From: Microbacterium natoriense
GTDB taxonomy: Bacteria; Actinomycetota; Actinomycetes; Actinomycetales; Microbacteriaceae
DNA length: 64,000 nt
Reading direction: 5' to 3'
Assembly: GCF_030816295.1 (NCBI RefSeq)
Contig: NZ_JAUSXV010000001.1
Location: 1,798,001-1,862,000, forward strand
Shown here: positions 20,021 through 27,752 of the stretch, in pieces
How positions within the stretch are numbered: position 1 is the stretch's first letter
Layout of the letters: the number at the start of each line of letters is the position of its first letter
The notes under the pieces: model-generated
Database searches by the model: none
What the model saw: the letters and a program-made list of their open reading frames with translations, nothing else
What the model was told of the DNA's origin: nothing
Made by a program: the position numbers and the translations under genes

Positions 20021-20899
20021 ATGCGTCGTGAGGACCTTGCTGACAGCGACTGCGGCATCGCGCAGTCGCTCGGCGTCATCGGCGACTGGCAGAGTCTGCT
20101 GATCGTGCGCGAGGCCGCCGCCGGCGTCACGCGATTCGAGGGGTTCGCCCGCGAACTCGGGCTCTCCCGTCGTGCCCTCGCAGAGCGGTTGAGTCAGCTC
20201 GTCGAGCACGACGTGCTGGTGAAGGTGCCGTACTCCGAGCACCCGCCCCGTCACGACTACCGGCTCACAGCGGCCGGAGAGGGCCTGCTGCCGGTGCTGC
20301 TCGCGCTTCAGGAATGGGGCACGCGGTTCGTCCAGGGCGACGGCGAGGTCAGTGGCGCCCTCGGCGGCGGTGACCTCGCCCGCGCCCGTGCGCTGGAGGG
20401 CGGCCGGGTGCCCGACATCTCTCTCTCGGCGCACGACGGTTCCACGGTGCAGCTCGTCGACCCCGATCGGTGGACCGTGCTCTTCTTCTTCCCCGGCGCG
20501 TACGCACCAGGCACACACGGATACCCGCCGCGCTGGGGAGAAGTGCCCGGCACGGCCGGATGCACCCTCGAGTGCGTCACCTACGGTCGCCGCCATGCCG
20601 CCCTAGATGCGGCCGGGGCCCGTGTGCTCGGAGTGAGCACTCAGCACCTCGAGCAGCAGGCGGCCTTCGCCGCCCATGCCGAGCTGCCCTACCTGCTCGC
20701 CTCGGACCAGGACGGGCTCGCGGCATCCGCTCTGCGGCTGCCCGTGTTCCGCGCAGGCGGCGCCGACCGGCTCAAGCGCGTCACGCTGTTGGTGGACCCT
20801 CTGGGCGTGGTGCGGCACGTGCAGGCTCCTGTGACCGATCCGGCGCAGTCCGTCGACGACATGCTCGAGGTCGTGCGGTGCCTGGCGGCCGGCGCCTGA
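20021..20899 (+). CDS. HxlR-type HTH regulator fused to a peroxiredoxin-like domain
   Basis: A 292-aa fusion. Residues 1-105 are an HxlR winged helix, with the family's N-terminal Cys in SDCGIAQSLGVIGDWQSLLIV, then GLSRRALAERLSQLVEHDVL and HDYRLTAAGEGLLPVLLAL. After a linker, residues about 130-292 are an AhpC/TSA thioredoxin fold (DISLSAHDGSTVQLVDPDR; VLFFFPGAYAPG; AGCTLECVTYGRRHAAL). A loop of about 14 residues separates FFPGAYAPG from the Cys motif GCTLEC. That Cys is the likely peroxidatic residue. It could be a redox-switched repressor acting on the palindrome upstream. Domain calls are firm; redox sensing is inference. Confidence 0.88.
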   Translation: MRREDLADSDCGIAQSLGVIGDWQSLLIVREAAAGVTRFEGFARELGLSRRALAERLSQLVEHDVLVKVPYSEHPPRHDYRLTAAGEGLLPVLLALQEWGTRFVQGDGEVSGALGGGDLARARALEGGRVPDISLSAHDGSTVQLVDPDRWTVLFFFPGAYAPGTHGYPPRWGEVPGTAGCTLECVTYGRRHAALDAAGARVLGVSTQHLEQQAAFAAHAELPYLLASDQDGLAASALRLPVFRAGGADRLKRVTLLVDPLGVVRHVQAPVTDPAQSVDDMLEVVRCLAAGA

Positions 20900-20966
20900 G
20901 AGCACGGGCCGGCCATACGGCTCGGCGCGGACGACGGAGGTCTCGCGGGCACGAACCGTCGTGGGC

Positions 20967-21770
20967 TCAGTAGCTGGCGCGGTGCGAGTCGTCGGACGCC
21001 GGGACGAAGCGTGCGGCGAGAGCCTCGGTCGCCCGTGCGAGCAGCGCGACGTCCGCCCCGACCGCGACGAAGTCCGCCCCCGCAGCGATGTACGCGTCGG
21101 CGGCGACCGGATCGAAGGCGTTCACGCCGACCGGTTTGCCGGCGCCCTTGACCGCGCGGAACACGCTCTCGACGGCTGCGACGACCTCGGGGTGGGTCTG
21201 CTGGCCCAGCAGCCCCATCGACGCCGACAGGTCTGACGGGCCGACGAACACGGCGTCGACGCCGTCGACCGAGGCGATCTCGGCGGCGGCATCGACGCCC
21301 GCCGCGGTCTCGATCTGCACGGTCAGCGAGGTGTGCAGCGCCGACTCCTGCAGGTAGCGCTCGACCCGATTCCAGCGGGCGCTGCGGGCGAGGGCGCTGC
21401 CGACACCGCGCACGCCTTCCGGCGGATAGCGGGTGGCGGCGACCGCCGCGCGGGCCTCGTCGGCCGAGGACACCATCGGCACGATGAGATTCTGCGCACC
21501 GAGATCGAGCACCTGCTTGATCGCGACGGCGTCGTTGGACGGCACCCGCACGAGCGGGGCCACCGGGTATGCGGCCGCGACCTGCAGCTGCAGCAGCGTG
21601 CTCTCCAGGGTGTTCGCCGAGTGCTCCATGTCGATGAGCAACCAGTCGACGCCGGATCCTGCCGCCACCTCGGTCACGAGCGGGCTGCCCGAGCAGGCCC
21701 ACACCCCGATCAGCGAGCGGTCGGATGCCGCGATCTGCTCGCGGAAAGAGGAATCTAGACGAAGCGGCAT
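20967..21770 (-). CDS. hpaI: 4-Hydroxy-2-oxoheptanedioate aldolase (HpcH/HpaI family)
   Basis: Class II pyruvate aldolase, 267 aa, cleaving 4-hydroxy-2-oxoheptanedioate to pyruvate and succinate semialdehyde, the last step of homoprotocatechuate meta-cleavage. Seen: LIGVWACSGSPLVTEVAAG, DWLLIDMEHSANTLE, QIETAAGVDAAAEIA with the metal Glu, and DAVFVGPSDLSASMG with the second acidic ligand. I start it at ATG 21770 (MPLRLDSSFREQI), overlapping the hpaH end by 16 bases; a much longer in-frame start would only add low-complexity residues. Last gene of the cluster. Confidence 0.92.
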   Translation of the reverse strand: MPLRLDSSFREQIAASDRSLIGVWACSGSPLVTEVAAGSGVDWLLIDMEHSANTLESTLLQLQVAAAYPVAPLVRVPSNDAVAIKQVLDLGAQNLIVPMVSSADEARAAVAATRYPPEGVRGVGSALARSARWNRVERYLQESALHTSLTVQIETAAGVDAAAEIASVDGVDAVFVGPSDLSASMGLLGQQTHPEVVAAVESVFRAVKGAGKPVGVNAFDPVAADAYIAAGADFVAVGADVALLARATEALAARFVPASDDSHRASY

Positions 21771-22540
21771 GCGATCGTTCCCATCGGTCCGTAGTCGCAC
21801 AGCACCTCGTCGCCGCGCGTCACCCACATCGGGCGCGTGAACGATCCTGCCAGGATGATCTCCCCTGCCTCGAGACGCGCGCCGTGCTGATGGAACTTGT
21901 TCGCGAGCCACGCGACGCCGGTGGCCGGATGATTGAGGACCCCGGCGGCGACTCCGGTCTCTTCGATCTCGCCGTTCTTGAAGAGCAGACCGGGCACCCA
22001 GCGCAGATCGATCTCGTCAGGACGCTTGTGCACGGTGCCCAGCACCATCGCGCCGTAGGCCGCGTTGTCGCTGATCGTGTCGACGATCGTGCGGCCCTCG
22101 AGCTCGATGTGCGAGTTCAGCACCTCGAGAGCGGGCACGGCGTAGTCGATCGCCGCGAGCGCGTCGTCGAGAGTGCAGTCGGGGCCCTCGAGCGGACGCT
22201 CGAGCACGAACGCCAGCTCGACTTCGATGCGCACGTTCGAGAAGTGGTCGACGGGGATCTCGGCGCCTGATTCGTACACGGTGTCGTCGAACATCACACC
22301 GTAGTCGGGCTCGGTGATCCCAGTGGCCTGCTGCATCGCCTTCGACGTCAGCCCGATCTTGCGTCCGACGAGCCGGCGTCCCGCGTCGATCTGAGAATCC
22401 CGCCATACACCCTGGATCGCGTACGAGTCCTCGACCGTGGCCTCGGGGTACCGGGCGGTGATGCGCGGGATCACACCGTGCGTGCGGTCGGCCTCGGCGA
22501 GCTCCGCCGCGATCTGCGCGATCGTGTCTGCTGACAGCAT
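21755..22540 (-). CDS. hpaH: 2-Oxo-hept-4-ene-1,7-dioate hydratase
   Basis: Adds water to 2-oxo-hept-4-ene-1,7-dioate to give the substrate of HpaI. 261 aa, in the vinylpyruvate hydratase branch of the FAH superfamily: VGRKIGLTSKAMQQATGI, EPDYGVMFDDTV, RIEVELAFVLERPLEG and GSFTRPMWVTRGDEVLCDYG. ATG at 22540 is preceded by GGAGGAAC. Directly upstream sits the inverted repeat 22564-22675, then hpaD. Confidence 0.93.
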   Translation of the reverse strand: MLSADTIAQIAAELAEADRTHGVIPRITARYPEATVEDSYAIQGVWRDSQIDAGRRLVGRKIGLTSKAMQQATGITEPDYGVMFDDTVYESGAEIPVDHFSNVRIEVELAFVLERPLEGPDCTLDDALAAIDYAVPALEVLNSHIELEGRTIVDTISDNAAYGAMVLGTVHKRPDEIDLRWVPGLLFKNGEIEETGVAAGVLNHPATGVAWLANKFHQHGARLEAGEIILAGSFTRPMWVTRGDEVLCDYGPMGTIACRFV

Positions 22541-22563
22541 CCGTTCCTCCTTCGTCCTTTTTC

Positions 22564-22675
22564 GGTCGTTGAGCGAGGGAGCGGAGCGACCGAGACGAAA
22601 CGCTTCATGGTTCGCGTGACCCGAGGTCGTGCCGGTCCTCACCGCGTTTCGTCTCGCTCCGCTCGCTCAACGACC
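22564..22675. repeat. Intergenic inverted repeat, copy 1 (GGTCGTTGAGCGAG / GACGAAACGC)
   Basis: Left arm 22564-22603 starts GGTCGTTGAGCGAG and ends CGAGACGAAACGC. Right arm 22644-22675 is its inverse complement except for an 8-base insertion in the left arm. A second, very similar copy lies at 23850-23939, on the other side of hpaD. In the reverse-strand operon it could fold as a large hairpin between hpaD and hpaH. It could be a REP/BIME-type dispersed element or a transcript-end hairpin. Confidence 0.85.
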
Positions 22676-22682
22676 AGTGGTC

Positions 22683-23819
22683 CTACAGCTGGTTGCCGAG
22701 CTTTCCCTCACGCTCGTCCGCGCGGGTGTAGCTGAACCCGTCGGCGCCGATCGTGACGGCCATCTCGGAGGAGTCGGTGCGCGCGACGACCGGCTGAGGG
22801 TTGCCGTCGAGGTCGAGCACGAGCGATGCATCCGTGTACCAGCTCGGGACGACCGGGTTGCCCCACCAGTCGCGGCGCTGGTTGTCGTGCACGTCCCACG
22901 TGATGACCGGGTTGTCCGGGTCGCCCGTGTAGTAGTCCTGCGTGTAGACCTCGACGCGGTGACCGTCGGGGTCTCGCAGGTACAGGTAGAAGGCGTTGCT
23001 CACGCCGTGGCGACCGGGGCCCCGCTCGATGGCGTCGGAACGGCGGAGGGCCCCGAGCTTGTCGCAGATCGCGAGGATGTTGTGCTTCTCATGCGTGGCG
23101 AAGCACACGTGGTGCATGCGCGGCCCGTCGCCGCCCGTCATGGCGGTGTCGTGCACGGTGGGCTTGCGACGCATCCACGCGGCGTAGACGGTGCCCTCCT
23201 CGTCCTGGATGTCCTCCGTGACGCGGAATCCGAGGTCCTGCATGAACTTCACCGCGCGGGGGACGTCGGGGGTGACCTGGTTGAAATGGTCGAGGCGCAC
23301 GAGCTCGCCGGGGATGTGCAGGTCGTAGCGCCACGACATCCGCTCGACGTGATCGGTCGCGTGGAAGAACTCGTAGGGGAAGCCGAGCGGGTCGACCACG
23401 CGCACGGAGTCGCCGATGCCCTTGACGAACCCGTCGGGGTTGCGGCGGACGTCGCAGCCGAGCTCCGTGTAGAACTCGACGGCGCGGTCGAGGTCCTCGG
23501 CCGAGCGGACCCGGTACGAGAACGCCGCGACGGCCGCGACAGGTCCCTTGCGCAGCACGAGGTTGTGGTGGATGAACTCCTCGGTGGATCGCAGGTAGAT
23601 CGCCTCGTCGTCCTCCTCCGTCACGTAGAGACCGAGCACGTCGACGTAGAACACGCGAGACGCGGCGAGGTCGGTGACCACGAGCTCCATGTACGCGCAG
23701 CGCAGCACGTCCGGAGGCGTGCTCGTCGGGGTCGGCGTCGGGTTGTCGGGATGGATGGGCGCCTCCTGGCTCACGTAGAAGCCTGAGGAGGTCAGCGTCA
23801 TGTCATCGCGGTTGGTCAT
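22683..23819 (-). CDS. hpaD: 3,4-Dihydroxyphenylacetate (homoprotocatechuate) 2,3-dioxygenase
   Basis: Extradiol ring-cleavage enzyme of the VOC (type I) class, 378 aa, resembling the Brevibacterium/Arthrobacter HPC 2,3-dioxygenases. Two VOC modules are present. The metal 2-His-1-Glu triad is visible: His178 in VRLDHFNQV, His236/237 in RMHHVCFATHEKHN and Glu290 in GHRVEVYTQDYYTGD. It opens the ring of homoprotocatechuate to 5-carboxymethyl-2-hydroxymuconate semialdehyde. The long C-terminal tail (WWGNPVVPSWYTDASLVLD) is typical for this branch. It lies between the two copies of the inverted repeat. Confidence 0.95.
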   Translation of the reverse strand: MTNRDDMTLTSSGFYVSQEAPIHPDNPTPTPTSTPPDVLRCAYMELVVTDLAASRVFYVDVLGLYVTEEDDEAIYLRSTEEFIHHNLVLRKGPVAAVAAFSYRVRSAEDLDRAVEFYTELGCDVRRNPDGFVKGIGDSVRVVDPLGFPYEFFHATDHVERMSWRYDLHIPGELVRLDHFNQVTPDVPRAVKFMQDLGFRVTEDIQDEEGTVYAAWMRRKPTVHDTAMTGGDGPRMHHVCFATHEKHNILAICDKLGALRRSDAIERGPGRHGVSNAFYLYLRDPDGHRVEVYTQDYYTGDPDNPVITWDVHDNQRRDWWGNPVVPSWYTDASLVLDLDGNPQPVVARTDSSEMAVTIGADGFSYTRADEREGKLGNQL

Positions 23820-23849
23820 GTCAGCGTCCTTGCGTGGATGTCGGATGCC

Positions 23850-23939
23850 GGTCGTTGAGCGAGGGAGCTTGCGACCGAGACGAAACGCAGTTTCCTGCAG
23901 GATCGACGCGTTTCGTCTCGCTTCGCTCGCTCAACGAAC
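23850..23939. repeat. Intergenic inverted repeat, copy 2
   Basis: Left arm 23850-23888 (GGTCGTTGAGCGAGGG... to CGAAACGC) and right arm 23908-23938 (GCGTTTCGTCTCGC... to CAACGAAC) are inverse complements with a small insertion in the left arm. Left arms of copies 1 and 2 differ at only a few central bases (GCGGAGCGACC versus GCTTGCGACC). Lies between hpaE and hpaD. Confidence 0.85.
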
Positions 23940-23952
23940 GGGGGAAGATGGA

Positions 23953-25449
23953 TCAGTTCTTGCCGAACGTCGGGTTGTGGGCTCCGCCGAGCGTGATGTG
24001 CACGCTCTGCTGGTCGGTGTAGAAATCGATCGAGCGGTAGCCGCCCTCGTGGCCGAGACCCGATGCCTTCACACCGCCGAACGGGGTACGCAGGTCGCGC
24101 ACGTTGTTCGAGTTCAGCCACACCATGCCGGCCTCGACCGACTGCGCGAAGTTGTGCGCACGGGTGAGATCGTTCGTCCAGATGTAGGCGGCGAGTCCGT
24201 ACTTGGTGTTGTTCGCGAGCGCCAGAGCCTCCTCGTCGGAGTCGAACGGAGTGATCGCGACGACCGGTCCGAAGATCTCCTCCTGGAAGATGCGCGCGTC
24301 GGGGGAGACGTCGGCGAAGACCGTCGGGGCGACGAAGTTGCCCTCGTCGAAACCTTCAGGGCGCCCGCCGCCGGCGACGAGGCGACCCTCGCTCTTGCCG
24401 ATCTCGACGTAGCTCATCACCTTGTCGTAGTGCTCGGGGTGCACGAGCGCTCCCACCTCGGTCGCCGGATCGTGGGGGTAGCCGACCTTGACGCGCTTCG
24501 CCTGTGCGGCGTATCGCTCGACGAACTCGTCGTAGATCGAGCGCTCGACGATGATGCGCGAACCGGCGGTGCAGCGTTCGCCGTTGAGCGAGAAGACGCC
24601 GAAGATCGTGGCGTCCACCGCGGCCTCGATGTCGGCGTCGGCGAAGACGACGGCGGGCGACTTGCCGCCGAGCTCCATCGAGAGGCCCTTGAGGAAGGGC
24701 GCGGCGTTGCCGAAGATGATCTGCCCGGTGCGGCTCTCACCGGTGAACGAGATCAGCGGAACGTCGGGATGCTTCACGAGCGCGTCGCCGGCGTCCTCGC
24801 CGAGTCCGTTCACGAGGTTGAAGACGCCCTTCGGGAGACCGGCCTCTTCGAAGATGCCAGCCCACAGGGATGCCGACAGCGGGGTGAACTCGGCGGGCTT
24901 CAGCACGACCGTGTTGCCGGTCGCGAGTGCGGGGCCGAGCTTCCACGATTCGAGCATGAACGGGGTGTTCCACGGCGTGATGAGGCCGGCGACCCCGATC
25001 GGTTTGCGGTTGACGTAGTTCATCTGCTTGCCGGGTACCTTGAAGGCGTCATCGGACTGGGCCACGATCAGGTCCGCGAAGAAGCGGAAGTTCTCGGCGG
25101 CGCGGCGGGCCTGGCCGAGCGCCTGGGTGATCGGAAGGCCGGAGTCGTAGGATTCGAGCTCGGCGAGGCGGGCGTCGCGCGACTCGACGATGTCGGCGAT
25201 CCGGTGCAGCACGCGGCTGCGTTCGCGCGGCAGCATCCGCGGCCAGGGTCCCTCGTCGAACGCTCGCTTCGCTGCGGCGACGGCCGCCTCGATGTCGGCC
25301 TTCTTGCCGGCGGCCGCGGTCGTGTAGGTCTGATTCGTCACCGGGTCGAGCACGTCGAAGGTGTCGCCGTCGATCGAGTCGACGAAAGCGCCGTCGATGT
25401 AGTGCTGGATGTGGTCGGGCAGGTCTGCGGGGATGCGGGAATCGGTCAT
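23953..25449 (-). CDS. hpaE: 5-Carboxymethyl-2-hydroxymuconate semialdehyde dehydrogenase
   Basis: NAD-dependent aldehyde dehydrogenase, 498 aa, oxidising the ring-cleavage product of HpaD. Motifs: GLITPWNTPFMLESWKLGPA, the cofactor fold SFTGESRTGQ, the general-base Glu in LSMELGGKSPAVVF, and the nucleophile Cys in NGERCTAGSRI. ATG at 25449 (MTDSRIPADLPDHI) overlaps the GntR stop (ATGA). General ALDH identity is firm; the specific substrate comes from the hpaD and hpaG neighbours. Confidence 0.94.
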   Translation of the reverse strand: MTDSRIPADLPDHIQHYIDGAFVDSIDGDTFDVLDPVTNQTYTTAAAGKKADIEAAVAAAKRAFDEGPWPRMLPRERSRVLHRIADIVESRDARLAELESYDSGLPITQALGQARRAAENFRFFADLIVAQSDDAFKVPGKQMNYVNRKPIGVAGLITPWNTPFMLESWKLGPALATGNTVVLKPAEFTPLSASLWAGIFEEAGLPKGVFNLVNGLGEDAGDALVKHPDVPLISFTGESRTGQIIFGNAAPFLKGLSMELGGKSPAVVFADADIEAAVDATIFGVFSLNGERCTAGSRIIVERSIYDEFVERYAAQAKRVKVGYPHDPATEVGALVHPEHYDKVMSYVEIGKSEGRLVAGGGRPEGFDEGNFVAPTVFADVSPDARIFQEEIFGPVVAITPFDSDEEALALANNTKYGLAAYIWTNDLTRAHNFAQSVEAGMVWLNSNNVRDLRTPFGGVKASGLGHEGGYRSIDFYTDQQSVHITLGGAHNPTFGKN

Positions 25450-26132
25450 GAGCCTTCTCCAGGAGTGTGGGCGATGCGGGTGTGCAGCGCGTCGAGGAAA
25501 GCGTCCCTCGTGCGCCAGCGATGGTTGCGGGCGGCGAGCTCGATCTCGAGGGGGTCTGCGCCCTCGCGGATGAGCTCGAGGATGTGGGTGTGCTCGTCGA
25601 CCGAATGCCGGGCGCGCCCCGGCACATAGGCGAAGGTCGAGTCGCGGATGCCGGAGAGCCGCGCCCAACCGCGGTGGACGAGGTCGAGCAGGTGCGGGTT
25701 CGGGCATGGCTCGAACAGCACGGTGTGGAACTGGCGGTTCAGCTCGGTGAAGGCATGGGCGTCGAGATGATCGAGCATCCGCGTCATCCGTTCGTTCACC
25801 TCCGCTGCCTGAGCGAGCGCCGTCGCGTTGAGGAAAGGAGCGGACAGCGCGGTCGCCGCGCCCTCGACGAGTCCGAGCGTCTGCATCGTGTGGGCGTATT
25901 CGCTCTCATCGACCAGGGTCACGCGCGCGCCGACGTTGCGTTCGAAGGTGACCAGGCCCTCGGCCTCGAGACGCCGGATCGCCTCGCGGACCGGTACGAC
26001 GCTCATGTTCAGTTCGTCGGCGATCGAGCCGAGGACGAGGCGGTAGCCGGGCCCGAAGGCGTGCGCCGAGATGCGTGAGCGGATCCAGGCGTAGGCCTGC
26101 TCCGACTTGCTGGCGTTCGCGACGGCCGTCAC
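25446..26132 (-). CDS. GntR-family regulator (FadR/FCD type)
   Basis: 228 aa: winged-helix N-terminus (AYAWIRSRISAHAFGPGYRLV; ELNMSVVPVREAIRRLEAEGLV) and an FCD ligand-binding C-terminus (LNRQFHTVLFEPCPN; DEHTHILELI). GTG at 26132 overlaps the stop of the upstream gene, and its own stop overlaps hpaE. It therefore lies inside the operon and is probably its repressor, released by a pathway intermediate. The AT-rich divergent region near 27655-27675 is the natural place for its operator. Confidence 0.9.
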   Translation of the reverse strand: MTAVANASKSEQAYAWIRSRISAHAFGPGYRLVLGSIADELNMSVVPVREAIRRLEAEGLVTFERNVGARVTLVDESEYAHTMQTLGLVEGAATALSAPFLNATALAQAAEVNERMTRMLDHLDAHAFTELNRQFHTVLFEPCPNPHLLDLVHRGWARLSGIRDSTFAYVPGRARHSVDEHTHILELIREGADPLEIELAARNHRWRTRDAFLDALHTRIAHTPGEGS

Positions 26133-27610
26133 TTCTGGGTCCCTGAGCTCGTCGAAGGGCCCGTCGCCGCGTCGTACTTCGCTCGCCACTCGGCGTTCAT
26201 CGGGAACAGGCCGTCGACCGGATGGCCCGCGGCCACCTGCTCGGCGATCCAGGCATCCTCGATCTCCTGTGCGAGGGCGTCTTCGACCACCGCCTCGGCG
26301 AGGGCGGGAGGGATGACGATCACACCGTCGCCGTCGCCCACGATGATGTCGCCGGGCTGCACGGTGGCGCCGCCGCACGAGATCGTGACGTCGACGTCCC
26401 AGGGCACGTGTCTGCGCCCGAGCACCGAGGGATGGGCGCCCTGCGAGAACACCGGCAGGCCGATCTCCGCGACGGCGTCGAAGTCGCGGACGCCGCCGTC
26501 GGTGACGACTCCGGCAGCGCCCCGAGCCTTCGCGCGCAGGGCGAGGATGTCGCCGAGGGTGCCGGTGCTGTCGTCGCCGCGAGCCTCGATCACGATGATC
26601 TCGCCCTCGTTCACCGCATCGAAGGCGCGCTTCTGCGCGTTGTAACCGCCGCCGTGACGTGCGAACAGGTCTTCGCGGAAAGGCACGAAGCGCAGCGTCT
26701 TGGCTGTGCCGACGATCTTCGTGCCCGGGATGTTCGCCGAGACGCCGTCGATGAAGCAGGAGTGGTGACCGCGCTTGCGCAGCTGGGCGGAGAGCCCGGC
26801 GGTGGGCGCCTCGAGCAGCTTGGCGCGCAGCTCGGGGGAGAGCGCGGGCTCATCATCGACCGGCGGGAGCCCCGCGGCCTCGCGTGAGCCCCACGCCTCG
26901 GTGCGCTGCAGGTCGTCGACGGCCGGGAGCGAACCGATCCGGTCGTCGAAGGGCACCTCGCCCTGTGTCACCGTCGTGACGAGCGCTCCCGAGGACGGGG
27001 TGCCCGGCGCCGTGGGAGCGTCTACCTCGATCTCGACCACGTCGCCGGGCACGATCACCGATGAGCCGGCGGGGGTGCCGGTGAGGATCACGTCGCCGGG
27101 TTCGAGCGTGAAGTGCTGAGAGAGGTCTGCGACGAGCTGCGCGAGCGGGAAGATGAGGCCCGCGGTCATGTCGTCCTGGCGGAGCTCTCCGTTGACCCAG
27201 GCTCGCACTCGCAGAGCCGCCGGATCGACCGTGCTCGCGTCGATGTACTCGGGACCGAGCGGCGTGTAGCCGTCTCCGCCCTTGGAGCGGACGTTCGACC
27301 CCTTGTCGTTCGCGCGAAGGTCGTAGAGGCCGAGGTCGTTCGACGCGGTGACCCAGCCGACATGCGACCAGGCGTCGTCCAGGGCGACACGACGGGCGGT
27401 GGTGCCGATCACGAGGGCGATCTCGCCCTCGAAGGCCAGCAGTTCGGTGCCCGCAGGGCGTTCGACGACGCCGCCGGAGGTGCCGAGCGAACTCGTCGGC
27501 TTGAAGAAGTACGAGGGGAATGCGGGGCGCCGGCCGCGCTGGTCGGCGCGGGAGGCGTAGCTCAGATGGATCGCAATGATCTTGCCGGGGCGGGGGATGG
27601 ATGCCGTCAC
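26129..27610 (-). CDS. hpaG: Fused FAH-family decarboxylase/isomerase (HpaG-like) and RraA-like aldolase
   Basis: 493 aa with two different enzymes in one chain. Residues 1 to about 230 are a fumarylacetoacetate-hydrolase fold (FFKPTSSLGTSGGVVERP; ELLAFEGEIALVIG; WVTASNDLGLYDLRANDKG; GDVILTGTPAGSSVI), as in the HpaG decarboxylase/isomerase. Residues about 265-475 are RraA/HMG-aldolase-like (GTAKTLRFVPFR; GDILALRAKARGAAGVVTDG; the catalytic pair in GGVRD; IIVGDGDGVIVIPP). E. coli HpaG is instead a tandem of two FAH halves. GTG start at 27610. The last ten residues come from the dispersed repeat. Confidence 0.9.
   Translation of the reverse strand: MTASIPRPGKIIAIHLSYASRADQRGRRPAFPSYFFKPTSSLGTSGGVVERPAGTELLAFEGEIALVIGTTARRVALDDAWSHVGWVTASNDLGLYDLRANDKGSNVRSKGGDGYTPLGPEYIDASTVDPAALRVRAWVNGELRQDDMTAGLIFPLAQLVADLSQHFTLEPGDVILTGTPAGSSVIVPGDVVEIEVDAPTAPGTPSSGALVTTVTQGEVPFDDRIGSLPAVDDLQRTEAWGSREAAGLPPVDDEPALSPELRAKLLEAPTAGLSAQLRKRGHHSCFIDGVSANIPGTKIVGTAKTLRFVPFREDLFARHGGGYNAQKRAFDAVNEGEIIVIEARGDDSTGTLGDILALRAKARGAAGVVTDGGVRDFDAVAEIGLPVFSQGAHPSVLGRRHVPWDVDVTISCGGATVQPGDIIVGDGDGVIVIPPALAEAVVEDALAQEIEDAWIAEQVAAGHPVDGLFPMNAEWRAKYDAATGPSTSSGTQK
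26138..26161. repeat. Short dispersed repeat (GGTCCCTGAGC...GAAGGGCC) inside a coding end
   Basis: GGTCCCTGAGCTCGTCGAAGGGCC is a 24-base imperfect palindrome. A sister copy is at 50253-50278. Here it is translated as the last residues of the FAH-RraA fusion (GPSTSSGTQK), which have no role in the fold. It looks like a REP-type element inserted at a gene end and captured as coding sequence. Confidence 0.8.
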
Positions 27611-27660
27611 GGATGCGCCTCCTCGCGCTCGTCGTCGATGCCTTGTGCGTCGTATTCGAA

Positions 27661-27690
27661 ATCATATATCATCGCTTCATCCCTCGGCAA
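27661..27690 (-). promoter_or_regulatory. Promoter of the hpa operon, AT-rich divergent region
   Basis: On the reverse strand a -35 TTGCCG (27690-27685) and a -10 TATGAT (27666-27661) are separated by 18 bases, giving a leader of about 45 bases before the GTG at 27610. The surrounding GATGATATATGATTT is strikingly AT-rich for this genome and holds a direct ATGAT repeat, a possible GntR-binding site. The 142-base gap also serves the divergent transporter gene. Confidence 0.6.
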
Positions 27691-27752
27691 GCACCTCGTT
27701 TCCCCTTCGGAAGTGCGCCGTGACAACGCAGTCACCAGCAAAGGAGACACCC

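Noticed and set aside
23800..25629. 609-aa plus-strand open frame opposite hpaE
   Set aside because: High-GC third-position effect; the opposite strand encodes a textbook aldehyde dehydrogenase.
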